Assembly: GCA_023440975.1 (NCBI GenBank)
Contig: JAEZRD010000073.1
Coordinates: 1-5,540, forward strand
Source of the DNA: Methanobacteriota archaeon
GTDB taxonomy: Archaea > Methanobacteriota > Methanobacteria > Methanobacteriales > Methanobacteriaceae
Reading direction: 5' to 3'
DNA length: 5,540 nt
Under the pieces are notes generated by a model that was not told where the DNA came from, made no database searches, and saw only the letters and a program-made list of their open reading frames with translations. Positions 1 to 4,890 of the stretch are shown one piece after another. Position 1 is the stretch's first letter. Each line of letters begins with the position of its first letter. Made by a program: the position numbers and the translations under genes.

Positions 1-875
1 GAATTGAACCTTATACAATATGGTAAGTATATTGCATTTGCTAATCCATGAGGTATGAATCCATCACTAAATAGTGCACCTGTTATATCTGATAGAGTGT
101 GTACTATTCCTAAATTTGAGTTTCCAAATGCCATTCCTGCACGTGTTGCAGCATAATGCATATTTTCACGGGCATTTAAGTCTCCATTGTATGATTTTGG
201 TAGGTTTTCTATTATTGTTTTTATTGCATCTAATGCTAGTGCATCACTAAATGGTTGATGAGATAATCCTACATATCCTTCTATTGCATGTGTTAAGGCA
301 TCCATTCCAGTGTAAGCTATTATTTCTGGTGGTAAGTTTTCTACTGTGCTTGGGTCTAGTATTGCTATGTCTGGTACTAGTTGGAGGTTGCTTACTGCAT
401 ATTTGAATCTTGTATCTAAATCTGTTATTACTGTTACTGGTGAGACTTCTGAACCTGTACCGCTGGTTGTTGGTATAGCTATGAAGTGTGCTTTTTTTCG
501 AAGCTCTGGGAAGTCTACTCCACTTGTTAATCTGTTAATGTTTAGGTCTGGTTGTTCATACCATAGCCACATTGCTTTTGCTGCATCTATAACTGATCCT
601 CCACCTAGTGCTACTATCCAGTCTGGTCTGTATTTGCTTAGGTGGAATGCTCCTCTTACAATTAATTCTTTATCTGGATTGCTTGGTATTCCATTTATCA
701 CATTTACTGCCATTCCACTAAATTTTAGGTTATCTAATACTTTATCGAGGATTCCGTTTTCTTTCACTGATCCTCCTCCCATTACTACTAGTGCACTTTT
801 TCCTTTTATTTTTCTTAGTTCGCTTAATGCATCTTTTCCATAGTAAATGTTTCTTGGTATGCTGAATTCTTCCAT
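1..875 (-). CDS. Iron-containing alcohol dehydrogenase (group III), C-terminus cut off by window edge
   Basis: NAD(P)-dependent cytoplasmic enzyme interconverting an alcohol and its aldehyde or ketone; the substrate cannot be told from sequence. The 291 visible residues start MEEFSIPRNIYYG and show the family's landmarks in order: GGGS at residues 91-94 with D97 (nucleotide-binding loop), PTTSGTGSEV at 135-144, and all four expected metal ligands, D192 and H196 in DALTH, H259 in GIVHTLS and H276 in PHG. An intact active site is therefore likely. The usual length is about 380-400 residues, so roughly 100 are missing to the left. The ATG at 875 is preceded by AGGGG (884-888) eight bases upstream. 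The gene lies 26 bases downstream of the XRE/ImmA-like gene with no oligo-T terminator between them, so co-transcription is plausible. Oddity: H259 and H276 are 17 residues apart, against 14 in the FucO/AdhE type. Alcohol dehydrogenases let some methanogens draw reductant from ethanol; that role here is inference. Confidence 0.95.
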   Translation of the reverse strand, partial: MEEFSIPRNIYYGKDALSELRKIKGKSALVVMGGGSVKENGILDKVLDNLKFSGMAVNVINGIPSNPDKELIVRGAFHLSKYRPDWIVALGGGSVIDAAKAMWLWYEQPDLNINRLTSGVDFPELRKKAHFIAIPTTSGTGSEVSPVTVITDLDTRFKYAVSNLQLVPDIAILDPSTVENLPPEIIAYTGMDALTHAIEGYVGLSHQPFSDALALDAIKTIIENLPKSYNGDLNARENMHYAATRAGMAFGNSNLGIVHTLSDITGALFSDGFIPHGLANAIYLPYCIRFN

Positions 876-901
876 GATTATTTCCCCTACTCATTTTTTT
901 T

Positions 902-2020
902 TTAGTTTAATTTTTCATCTAATTCTTCTATTAAGTTTAATGGTATTCCTAAATCTTTAGCTAAACTTAAATCACTTATTTTTCCTTGATGATATAAGTT
1001 CATTAATATTGTTGGATAGTATAAGCCGTTTCTTGTTATTGTTTTTCTAATATCTTTACTGTTTATAAGTATTATTTCATTGGATTTCTTTTTTATATAT
1101 TCATTGTAGACTTTTCCTAATGAAATGTATTCATCTTCAGTTATGATTTTCAGTAGGAATAATCTCATTATAATAATATCACAACTTAATTGAAAGTATT
1201 CTCCTAAGTGGTGTATATTTTTTAGGTTGAATGTAAATGGTTCCATTTCTTTTATTTTTGTTTTTAACACTTTACTAGGTAGTAGTATTCTGAATGCTAA
1301 GTCGAAACATTCCATTTCATCTATATTTTCTAGGTTGTATATTGTTGAATTGCTTAATCCTGGTTTATCTAATATGAGGTGTGTTAATTCATTAAATAGT
1401 GTGAATTTTTTATCAAAATCTCTCACATTTACCCCTATTATGGGTAGTTTATCATAGTATAATGCGTATCCTCGTAGGTCTTCTGGATTGATATTGTAGA
1501 ATTGGAAAACCAGTATTCCTAGGGATTCTATTATTTCTACAAGATCATTGAAGTTGAAAAGTAAGAATTTGTAATTATCATAGTTTAGTAGGTCTCGTAC
1601 ACTTTTTACAATTAGGTTTTTATCTGTAATGTTTATATCTTTTATTAATTGTCTTCTTAATTTTAATTCCGGGTTTTCTGCTTCTAATTTTAGTAGGTGT
1701 TCTCTTTTGTAAGTGGCTTGTTGTAATTCATAAACTATTTCACTTGTTAATCCTTGTTTGTATTGTTTTAGTGTACGGTAATCTGGGTATGGATTATCAT
1801 AACTTGGACGGTCTTTTGAGAAAAAGAGTATTGGTGATTTATCATAGATTGTTGCTATTTTATTTAGAGTACTGTAATCTATGCGACCTGTTGTCTCCCA
1901 ATAGGTTACTGTTTCTTCTGAAACATTCATTTGACGAGCTAATGATGATTTACTCATATGTTTTTTTCTTCTGGCCCATATTAACCATTCTTTATTTACT
2001 TGTAGTTCATCAGTACTCAT
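902..2020 (-). CDS. XRE-family HTH regulator with ImmA/IrrE-like (COG2856) domain, zinc motif degenerate
   Basis: A 372-residue protein with the layout of XRE-ImmA/IrrE proteins. An N-terminal XRE helix-turn-helix spans about residues 11-66 (SKSSLARQMNVSEETVTYWE is the core). A linker follows, then an ImmA/IrrE peptidase-like domain at about 155-250, and a C-terminal part (about 325-372, NGLYYPTILMNLYHQGKIS...LAKDLGIP) typical of the full-length family. In active relatives HExxH plus a downstream Glu bind zinc and cleave a repressor or antitoxin. Here the motif reads NELTH (210-214): the first His is Asn (codon 1391-1393, AAT), while E211, H214 and the probable third ligand E235 are kept. It may be a non-catalytic sensor-repressor. 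The ATG at 2020 has a weak AGGTTT site eight bases upstream. It precedes the alcohol dehydrogenase gene by 26 bases, suggesting local control. Such proteins also occur in phage and toxin-antitoxin settings, but no toxin or phage gene is adjacent. Confidence 0.88.
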   Translation of the reverse strand: MSTDELQVNKEWLIWARRKKHMSKSSLARQMNVSEETVTYWETTGRIDYSTLNKIATIYDKSPILFFSKDRPSYDNPYPDYRTLKQYKQGLTSEIVYELQQATYKREHLLKLEAENPELKLRRQLIKDINITDKNLIVKSVRDLLNYDNYKFLLFNFNDLVEIIESLGILVFQFYNINPEDLRGYALYYDKLPIIGVNVRDFDKKFTLFNELTHLILDKPGLSNSTIYNLENIDEMECFDLAFRILLPSKVLKTKIKEMEPFTFNLKNIHHLGEYFQLSCDIIIMRLFLLKIITEDEYISLGKVYNEYIKKKSNEIILINSKDIRKTITRNGLYYPTILMNLYHQGKISDLSLAKDLGIPLNLIEELDEKLN

Positions 2021-2049
2021 AAGTAAAACCTTTTTTTGAAGGGGATTTA

Positions 2050-2115
2050 TTATTATTTATAGAGTATATTTATGTAAATTAGTAATATTTTAGATTTATT
2101 ATTTTTATATAGAAA
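2050..2115 (-). promoter_or_regulatory. Candidate promoter region of the XRE/ImmA-like gene
   Basis: Read on the minus strand, this stretch contains several box-A-like sequences: CTATATAAAAAT (about 2102-2113), CATAAATATAC (about 2064-2074) and CTATAAATAA (about 2053-2062). They would start transcripts with leaders of roughly 60, 25 and 15 bases respectively. The sequence is so A/T-rich that the active one cannot be chosen by eye. A promoter somewhere here is required because the upstream gene ends in oligo-T tracts. Confidence 0.35.
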
Positions 2116-2126
2116 AAAGTTGCTTG

Positions 2127-2148
2127 TTTATAAATTTTTTTTTATAAA
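2127..2148. repeat. Twin palindromic TTTATAAA motifs, 14 bases apart
   Basis: TTTATAAA occurs at 2127-2134 and again at 2141-2148, separated by six T residues. Each copy is self-complementary and box-A-like on either strand. They could be promoter elements for the XRE/ImmA-like gene, about 110-125 bases upstream of its start, or protein-binding half-sites. The low-complexity context makes chance possible. Confidence 0.3.
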
Positions 2149-2152
2149 TGTT

Positions 2153-2194
2153 TAGTTAGTTTTTGTTTATTAAAATCTTAGATTAAACTAACTA
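2153..2194. repeat. Inverted repeat, 10-bp arms, 22-base spacer
   Basis: TAGTTAGTTT (2153-2162) and AAACTAACTA (2185-2194) are perfect reverse complements. The arms lie between the oligo-T end of the duplicated membrane-protein gene and the XRE/ImmA-like gene. Each arm also holds a TTAG/TAGTTAG internal repetition. It could be an operator for the XRE protein or a hairpin in a transcript; neither is proven. Confidence 0.45.
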
Positions 2195-2210
2195 GCTTTT
2201 GATTTAAATT

Positions 2211-2240
2211 TAAAAAAAAATGATAGAAAGAAAAAAAAGT
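2211..2240 (-). terminator. Oligo-T terminator of the duplicated membrane-protein gene
   Basis: Immediately downstream of the stop at 2256, the minus strand carries T runs of eight (2231-2238) and nine (2212-2220). This is the pattern expected of archaeal intrinsic termination, which depends mainly on U-rich tracts rather than strong hairpins. Confidence 0.6.
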
Positions 2241-2255
2241 TAAAATTTAATTTTT

Positions 2256-2888
2256 TTAATAGAAATAATTTTTAATTTTGGTTCCAACCCAAGCAAAGAT
2301 AAATGCTAAGATTATGGTAATTATTATATCCCAGATGAACCAGCCAAAACCAGCATATCCTCCTAATCCGAAGTCTATTACTATTGCTGAGAGTAAACCA
2401 GTTATTATACTGTTTAATCCAAGGTCTCCGAGTTCTTCTGAGGTAAGGTAACCCATTATTATTGCACCAAGAATTATTCCCCATGTATTGTGTCCGATTA
2501 ATCCTAATAAGATTGTTACTATTAAACCGAAACATATTGGAATAATATATTTGGTTGTTGGGGTGTTTTCTCCTCTAAATCCTCTTAGTTGAGTACCGAA
2601 CCATGCAAAGACGAATGCTAGGATAATTGTTATTATTATATCCCATATGAGCCATCCTACACCATTATATCCACCTAATCCAAAGTCTATGATTAAAGTT
2701 GCAAGTAAACCCATAATTACACTGTTTATACCAAGATCTTGATATTCACTTAAGGATAAGTATCCCATTATTATAGCCCCTATAACAACTCCCCAAGTGT
2801 TATGACCTATTAGACCTAGGAATAAAGTAACTATTAAACCAACAACAATTGGTAGACCATAGGTAGTTACTACTTTATTAGTATCCAT
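2256..2888 (-). CDS. Membrane protein made of two tandem near-identical halves, function unknown
   Basis: A 210-residue, almost wholly hydrophobic, Gly/Ile-rich integral membrane protein. It consists of two repeats, about residues 10-101 and 114-205, at a constant offset of 104 residues without gaps. By hand count 61 of 85 aligned positions (17-101 against 121-205) are identical. Each half contains GLIGHNTWG, GAIIMGYL, DLGxNS, IDFGLGGY and GWxIWDIIITIILAF. Buried polar residues are kept in both halves: H29/H133, D68/D172 and D83/D187. Each half has about four hydrophobic segments, and a short polar linker (RGFRGENTPTT) joins them. The ATG at 2888 has a strong GGAAGTGA site (2895-2902). I do not recognise the family with certainty; the Gly-rich helices loosely recall small GlsB/YeaQ-like or DUF5518-like archaeal membrane proteins. 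A channel, carrier or envelope-stress protein are all possible. Confidence 0.85.
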   Translation of the reverse strand: MDTNKVVTTYGLPIVVGLIVTLFLGLIGHNTWGVVIGAIIMGYLSLSEYQDLGINSVIMGLLATLIIDFGLGGYNGVGWLIWDIIITIILAFVFAWFGTQLRGFRGENTPTTKYIIPICFGLIVTILLGLIGHNTWGIILGAIIMGYLTSEELGDLGLNSIITGLLSAIVIDFGLGGYAGFGWFIWDIIITIILAFIFAWVGTKIKNYFY

Positions 2889-2893
2889 GATTA

Positions 2894-3010
2894 TTCACTT
2901 CCTTTATATTTTTTTACATATGTTTTTATAATTATTTTAAAAAATAATCAATTATTACATAAGTGTTATTAAAACATTAAATAATAATATCAACATCTTA
3001 TATAAACTTT
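2894..3010 (-). promoter_or_regulatory. Promoter and leader of the duplicated membrane-protein gene
   Basis: A perfect box A, TTTATATA on the minus strand, lies at 2999-3006. Initiation would fall near 2978-2982, giving a leader of about 90 bases before the ATG at 2888. The leader ends in the GGAAGTGA ribosome-binding site. A closer but poorer candidate (AATTATAAAA at about 2924-2933) would give a short leader. The rest of 2889-3083 is simple A/T-rich sequence with no gene that I can see. Confidence 0.5.
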
Positions 3011-3030
3011 TATAATTAAATTAGAAAATG

Positions 3031-3061
3031 AAAAAAGAAAGATGAATTAATATTAAAAAAA
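3031..3061 (-). terminator. Oligo-T terminator after the Ser/Gly-rich protein gene
   Basis: Downstream of the stop at 3084, the minus strand has T runs of seven (3055-3061) and six (3031-3036), separated by A/T-rich sequence. This fits U-tract-dependent archaeal termination of the two-gene unit 3679-3084, just before the next promoter's box A at 2999-3006. Confidence 0.5.
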
Positions 3062-3083
3062 GATAATTTAAGAATTTAATTTG

Positions 3084-3440
3084 TTATCCTGAGGTTCCTG
3101 ATACTGTTCCACTAGAACCACCAGAAGAACTACCCTCAGAACTGGAACTTGATGAACTATGAATATTAGAACTAGAACCACCAGAAGAACTTGCAGGTGC
3201 AGAAGATGATGTGTGACTGCTAATTGTTCCAGAGTGAGATCCACTAGAACTAGAACCTGAAGTTGTAGCTACTGTTGCTGTGGTATTGTTAACTGTAGTA
3301 TTATTTGCAGTAGAATTAACTACAACAACCTTATTAAAATTGTTTTGAGAGTAAAAGTAGTAACCAACACCACAAATAGCAACTATAATTAGTATAATTA
3401 CTCCAATTATTAAATAATCAGTATTTTCCAAATTTAACAC
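3084..3440 (-). CDS. Membrane-anchored Ser/Gly-rich surface protein with N-glycosylation sequons
   Basis: A 118-residue protein. After a short N-terminus (MLNLENTDY) comes one hydrophobic anchor at about residues 10-29 without an evident cleavage site. An Asn/Thr-rich stretch (42-56) follows with overlapping N-x-S/T sequons at N42, N46, N47, N51 and N52. The tail (61-118) is nearly all Ser and Gly with a few His. The expected topology is anchor in the membrane and disordered, probably glycosylated tail outside, possibly spanning the pseudomurein wall. It has no enzymatic motif. The start is GTG (3438-3440), five bases after the stop of the upstream gene. An ATG two bases upstream is in another frame and stops at once, and a TAA at 3450-3452 blocks a longer form. 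Translational coupling to the 77-residue membrane protein is likely. The tail contains tandem DNA repetition, so its length may vary between strains. Function unknown. Confidence 0.75.
   Translation of the reverse strand: MLNLENTDYLIIGVIILIIVAICGVGYYFYSQNNFNKVVVVNSTANNTTVNNTTATVATTSGSSSSGSHSGTISSHTSSSAPASSSGGSSSNIHSSSSSSSEGSSSGGSSGTVSGTSG
3111..3191. repeat. 21-base direct repeat, period 60, inside the Ser/Gly-rich tail
   Basis: The same 21 bases occur at 3111-3131 and 3171-3191, beginning ACTAGAACCACCAGAAGA, exactly 60 bases (20 codons) apart. They encode the two SSSGGSS segments. A shorter related piece (CCACTAGAACTAGAACC) lies near 3240. The pattern suggests the tail grew by in-frame duplication and may be prone to length change. 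Confidence 0.75.
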
Positions 3441-3445
3441 ATCTC

Positions 3446-3679
3446 TTAATTATTTAAACTTTTTTTATCTTGCCAGTAATAAATTACAATACAACTTAAG
3501 AGTAAACTTATAAAGCCTATTATCCATCCAGCCCAATAAATAAAGGTACTTGATAAAGTAATTGAATTATTTATAAATGTTAATAATGTTAAAAATGCGA
3601 AAAAGAATACTAACCATAATCCACAGAATACTAAAAATATTGTTATAAAAGATGAACCTAATTCTTCAGAACTTGCCAT
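3446..3679 (-). CDS. Small two-TM membrane protein, function unknown
   Basis: A 77-residue protein with a short acidic N-terminus (MASSEELGSS), two long hydrophobic segments at about residues 11-36 and 44-68, and a polar C-terminus (WQDKKSLNN). A likely hairpin topology places both ends on the same, probably cytoplasmic, side. No family motif is recognised. The ATG at 3679 is well supported: a GTGGTGAG ribosome-binding site (3686-3693) lies six bases upstream and a box A about 40 bases upstream. The gene is first in a two-gene unit; the Ser/Gly-rich anchored protein starts five bases after its stop, so the two may be made together and interact in the membrane. That partnership is inference from gene order only. 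Confidence 0.75.
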   Translation of the reverse strand: MASSEELGSSFITIFLVFCGLWLVFFFAFLTLLTFINNSITLSSTFIYWAGWIIGFISLLLSCIVIYYWQDKKSLNN

Positions 3680-3685
3680 AATTTT

Positions 3686-3728
3686 CTCACCACTTCATTT
3701 TATATTTATATTTAATTATTATAAACCC
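3686..3728 (-). promoter_or_regulatory. Promoter and ribosome-binding site of the 77-residue membrane-protein gene
   Basis: On the minus strand a box-A-like GTTTATAATAA (about 3716-3726) would start transcription near 3696, followed by GTGGTGAG (3686-3693) and the ATG at 3679. A second A/T-rich candidate, ATATAAATATAAAA (about 3699-3712), is too near the ribosome-binding site to use the normal spacing of about 25 bases. The leader would be about 15-20 bases. Confidence 0.5.
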
Positions 3729-3741
3729 CATAAATCTTTTC

Positions 3742-3756
3742 CATGAAAAAATAATT
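3742..3756 (-). terminator. Short oligo-T terminator after the zinc-ribbon gene
   Basis: Four bases after the stop at 3760 the minus strand reads AATTATTTTTTCATGG, with a run of six T. It is a modest U-tract, but well placed between the Cys-rich unit and the next promoter. Confidence 0.4.
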
Positions 3757-3759
3757 GGT

Positions 3760-3951
3760 TTATCTTGCTTTTTTATGGCAAGAAAAACACATTGTATCAT
3801 TGGAGTTGGTTTTAAATGTTTTACCACAAACTGTGCAAGTTACTGTTTTTAAAACACTTTTTTGAGGTTCAATATTTGTCATTTGACAAGGACAAGTTCC
3901 ATTGGTCATTTGACCTTTAATTTTTTGTTCAAATGCTTTATCTTCATCCAT
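3760..3951 (-). CDS. Small Cys-rich zinc-ribbon protein (63 residues)
   Basis: A soluble small protein, last in the three-gene Cys-rich unit. From the ATG at 3951 it runs MDEDKAFEQKIKGQMTNG, then a CPC motif (C20, C22) and a C-terminal zinc ribbon TCTVCGKTF...DTMCFSCHKK, with C39-x2-C42 and C55-x2-C58 about 12 residues apart, enough for one tetrahedral zinc site. The CPC lies between two copies of QMTN. An in-frame ATG at 3972 would add seven residues, but it overlaps the upstream gene and its purine-rich AGGTGG directly abuts the ATG. The 3951 start has GGAG (3962-3965) ten bases upstream and begins five bases after the upstream stop, so I prefer it. Function unknown; metal delivery, redox or regulatory roles all fit the Cys content. 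The gene order suggests it works with its two upstream neighbours. Confidence 0.8.
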   Translation of the reverse strand: MDEDKAFEQKIKGQMTNGTCPCQMTNIEPQKSVLKTVTCTVCGKTFKTNSNDTMCFSCHKKAR

Positions 3952-3956
3952 ATTAT

Positions 3957-4361
3957 TTAGACTCCGCAACATCCACCTGAGGCACTTAAGCCTAGTGCAC
4001 TTAAAAATAGAGTGTAATCTTTTTTATGTAAGTCTTTTTCTGTGATTAGTCTGTTTCCTGTAATGTATCCTTTTCTTATTAATTTTCCGAATTTTTCAAA
4101 TTTTGGATCATTTAAGAAGTGGTCAAAGTGTTCTTTTTTCACTATAAATACTACATCTACTACAGGGTTTCTTTTGATTTCTTGGATTATACCTGTTTCT
4201 ACTTTAACACTTAAATCTTTGTTTTTTGTTATGATTAATATTTCTTCTGGAGCAGAATTTGTTATGAAACCTATTCTACCATAGTCAGGTAGTGTGTAGA
4301 AAAGTGATACTTCACTGTTTGCCCATTTACTCCATCTTTCTACATCAAATACTTCACTCAT
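3957..4361 (-). CDS. Unrecognised 134-residue protein ending in a Cys-Cys pair
   Basis: A soluble protein with a mixed alpha/beta look: hydrophobic strands such as IGFIT (30-34), EILIIT (40-45) and VVDVVFIV (67-74) alternate with charged helices. A flexible Gly/Ser tail ends GGCCGV, so its only two cysteines (C131, C132) sit at the extreme C-terminus, as expected of an exposed thiol pair that reaches another protein or binds a soft metal. No signal peptide or membrane segment. I do not recognise the family. Its ATG overlaps the TAA of the upstream DGC gene by one base (TAATG), with AAGGAGAT (4367-4374) seven bases or fewer upstream inside that gene's end, so the two are translationally coupled. 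The zinc-ribbon gene follows five bases after its stop. This supports a shared function with two Cys-rich proteins. Confidence 0.8.
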   Translation of the reverse strand: MSEVFDVERWSKWANSEVSLFYTLPDYGRIGFITNSAPEEILIITKNKDLSVKVETGIIQEIKRNPVVDVVFIVKKEHFDHFLNDPKFEKFGKLIRKGYITGNRLITEKDLHKKDYTLFLSALGLSASGGCCGV

Positions 4362-4741
4362 TATTTAATCTCCTTTTTTATTTCTTCTATTTTTTCTTTA
4401 ACTATTTCTACACAGTATTCTCCATCATTATCTAAGCGTACTACATCTGTTGCCTTGTAAGGAGTGTCTTTTAGTACTTCTGTTACATCAATGGATTTTA
4501 ATGTTTTCACTCCTTTTTGTTTTAGGATTTCATCTACACATCTGGAGTTGCATCCGTTTACTGATATGATTGGATATTTTTTTATTAATTCTAGGAAGGA
4601 TTGTTTACCTGCACTTGTTGCACCTATACATATTGATATGGTGTCTTGGTTTTCTTGGGCTGTGTCATGGACAGCACCTCTGCAAACAAGTCCGTTTGGA
4701 CTCATTCCATTACATGCAGATAATGCGATTTTTTCTACCAT
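4361..4741 (-). CDS. DGC-type putative zinc-binding protein (PF08859-like)
   Basis: A soluble 126-residue protein resembling the DGC domain family, named for a central Asp-Gly-Cys and thought to bind zinc through four conserved cysteines. Landmarks: LSACNGMSPNG (C10) at the N-terminus, C20, ISICIGATSAGK (C38), and IISVNGCNSRCVDEILKQKGV (C64, C68). The core motif is NGC (62-64) instead of DGC. Probable chelators are C10, C38, C64 and C68; C20 and C110 are extra. Biochemical function is not established for the family as far as I know. The C-terminus is a charged helix (EKIEEIKKEIK). The ATG at 4741 has GAGGTTT (4750-4756) about nine bases upstream. It is first in a three-gene unit, overlapping the next gene by one base, and is divergent from the membrane sensor at 4986. 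Family assignment is by recalled motif pattern, with moderate to good confidence. Confidence 0.8.
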   Translation of the reverse strand: MVEKIALSACNGMSPNGLVCRGAVHDTAQENQDTISICIGATSAGKQSFLELIKKYPIISVNGCNSRCVDEILKQKGVKTLKSIDVTEVLKDTPYKATDVVRLDNDGEYCVEIVKEKIEEIKKEIK

Positions 4742-4749
4742 AATCTTTT

Positions 4750-4836
4750 AAACCTCAAATTATTTATTATTTTTTTTTATTTAAAATTTTTATTCTTATA
4801 TTATTATGGTATAATGGAATTTAAATATTTATATGT
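4750..4836 (-). promoter_or_regulatory. Promoter and ribosome-binding site of the three-gene Cys-rich unit
   Basis: On the minus strand a box-A-like ATATAAATATTT (about 4823-4834) would initiate near 4805, giving a leader of about 60 bases. A second candidate, AATATAAG (about 4792-4800), would start nearer 4773. GAGGTTT at 4750-4756 is the ribosome-binding site for the ATG at 4741. The choice between the two boxes is uncertain. Confidence 0.4.
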
Positions 4837-4890
4837 AAGTTAATCATTTTTTAATAAAAATACTCTTTTGCTTGTTGAATACTATTTATT

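Noticed and set aside
346..843. 165-codon open frame on the plus strand
   Set aside because: It lies wholly antisense to the alcohol dehydrogenase, whose conserved motifs and metal ligands are unmistakable; the plus-strand translation has no recognisable domain.
1227..1457. 76-codon open frame on the plus strand
   Set aside because: Antisense to the ImmA-like domain of the regulator; no ribosome-binding site or recognisable motif.
902..2020. Toxin-antitoxin or prophage locus
   Set aside because: XRE/ImmA proteins occur in such loci, but no toxin-like small gene, integrase or phage gene is next to it; the neighbour is a metabolic enzyme.
1744..2022. 92-codon open frame on the plus strand
   Set aside because: Antisense to the HTH part of the regulator; its hydrophobic look is a by-product of the A/T-rich complementary strand.
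2272..2535. 87-codon frame on the minus strand inside the duplicated membrane-protein gene
   Set aside because: An Asn-rich out-of-frame shadow of the second repeat; the main frame keeps the repeat structure and has a strong ribosome-binding site.
2931..2956. Near-palindromes ATTATTTT-AA-AAAATAAT and AATAATCAATTATT
   Set aside because: Pure A/T, short arms within low-complexity sequence; such matches are expected by chance here.
3111..3260. CRISPR-like regularly spaced repeats
   Set aside because: Only two exact copies, in frame within a Ser/Gly-coding tail; no spacer diversity and no cas genes.
3951..3972. ATG at 3972 as start of the zinc-ribbon gene
   Set aside because: Its only purine-rich motif abuts the ATG and it overlaps the upstream gene, whereas the ATG at 3951 has GGAG at normal spacing just after the upstream stop.
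4042..4284. 80-codon plus-strand frame
   Set aside because: Antisense to the CC-tail protein gene, which is supported by a TAATG overlap and an AAGGAGAT site.
4464..4751. 95-codon plus-strand frame
   Set aside because: Antisense to the DGC-type gene with its conserved Cys pattern.
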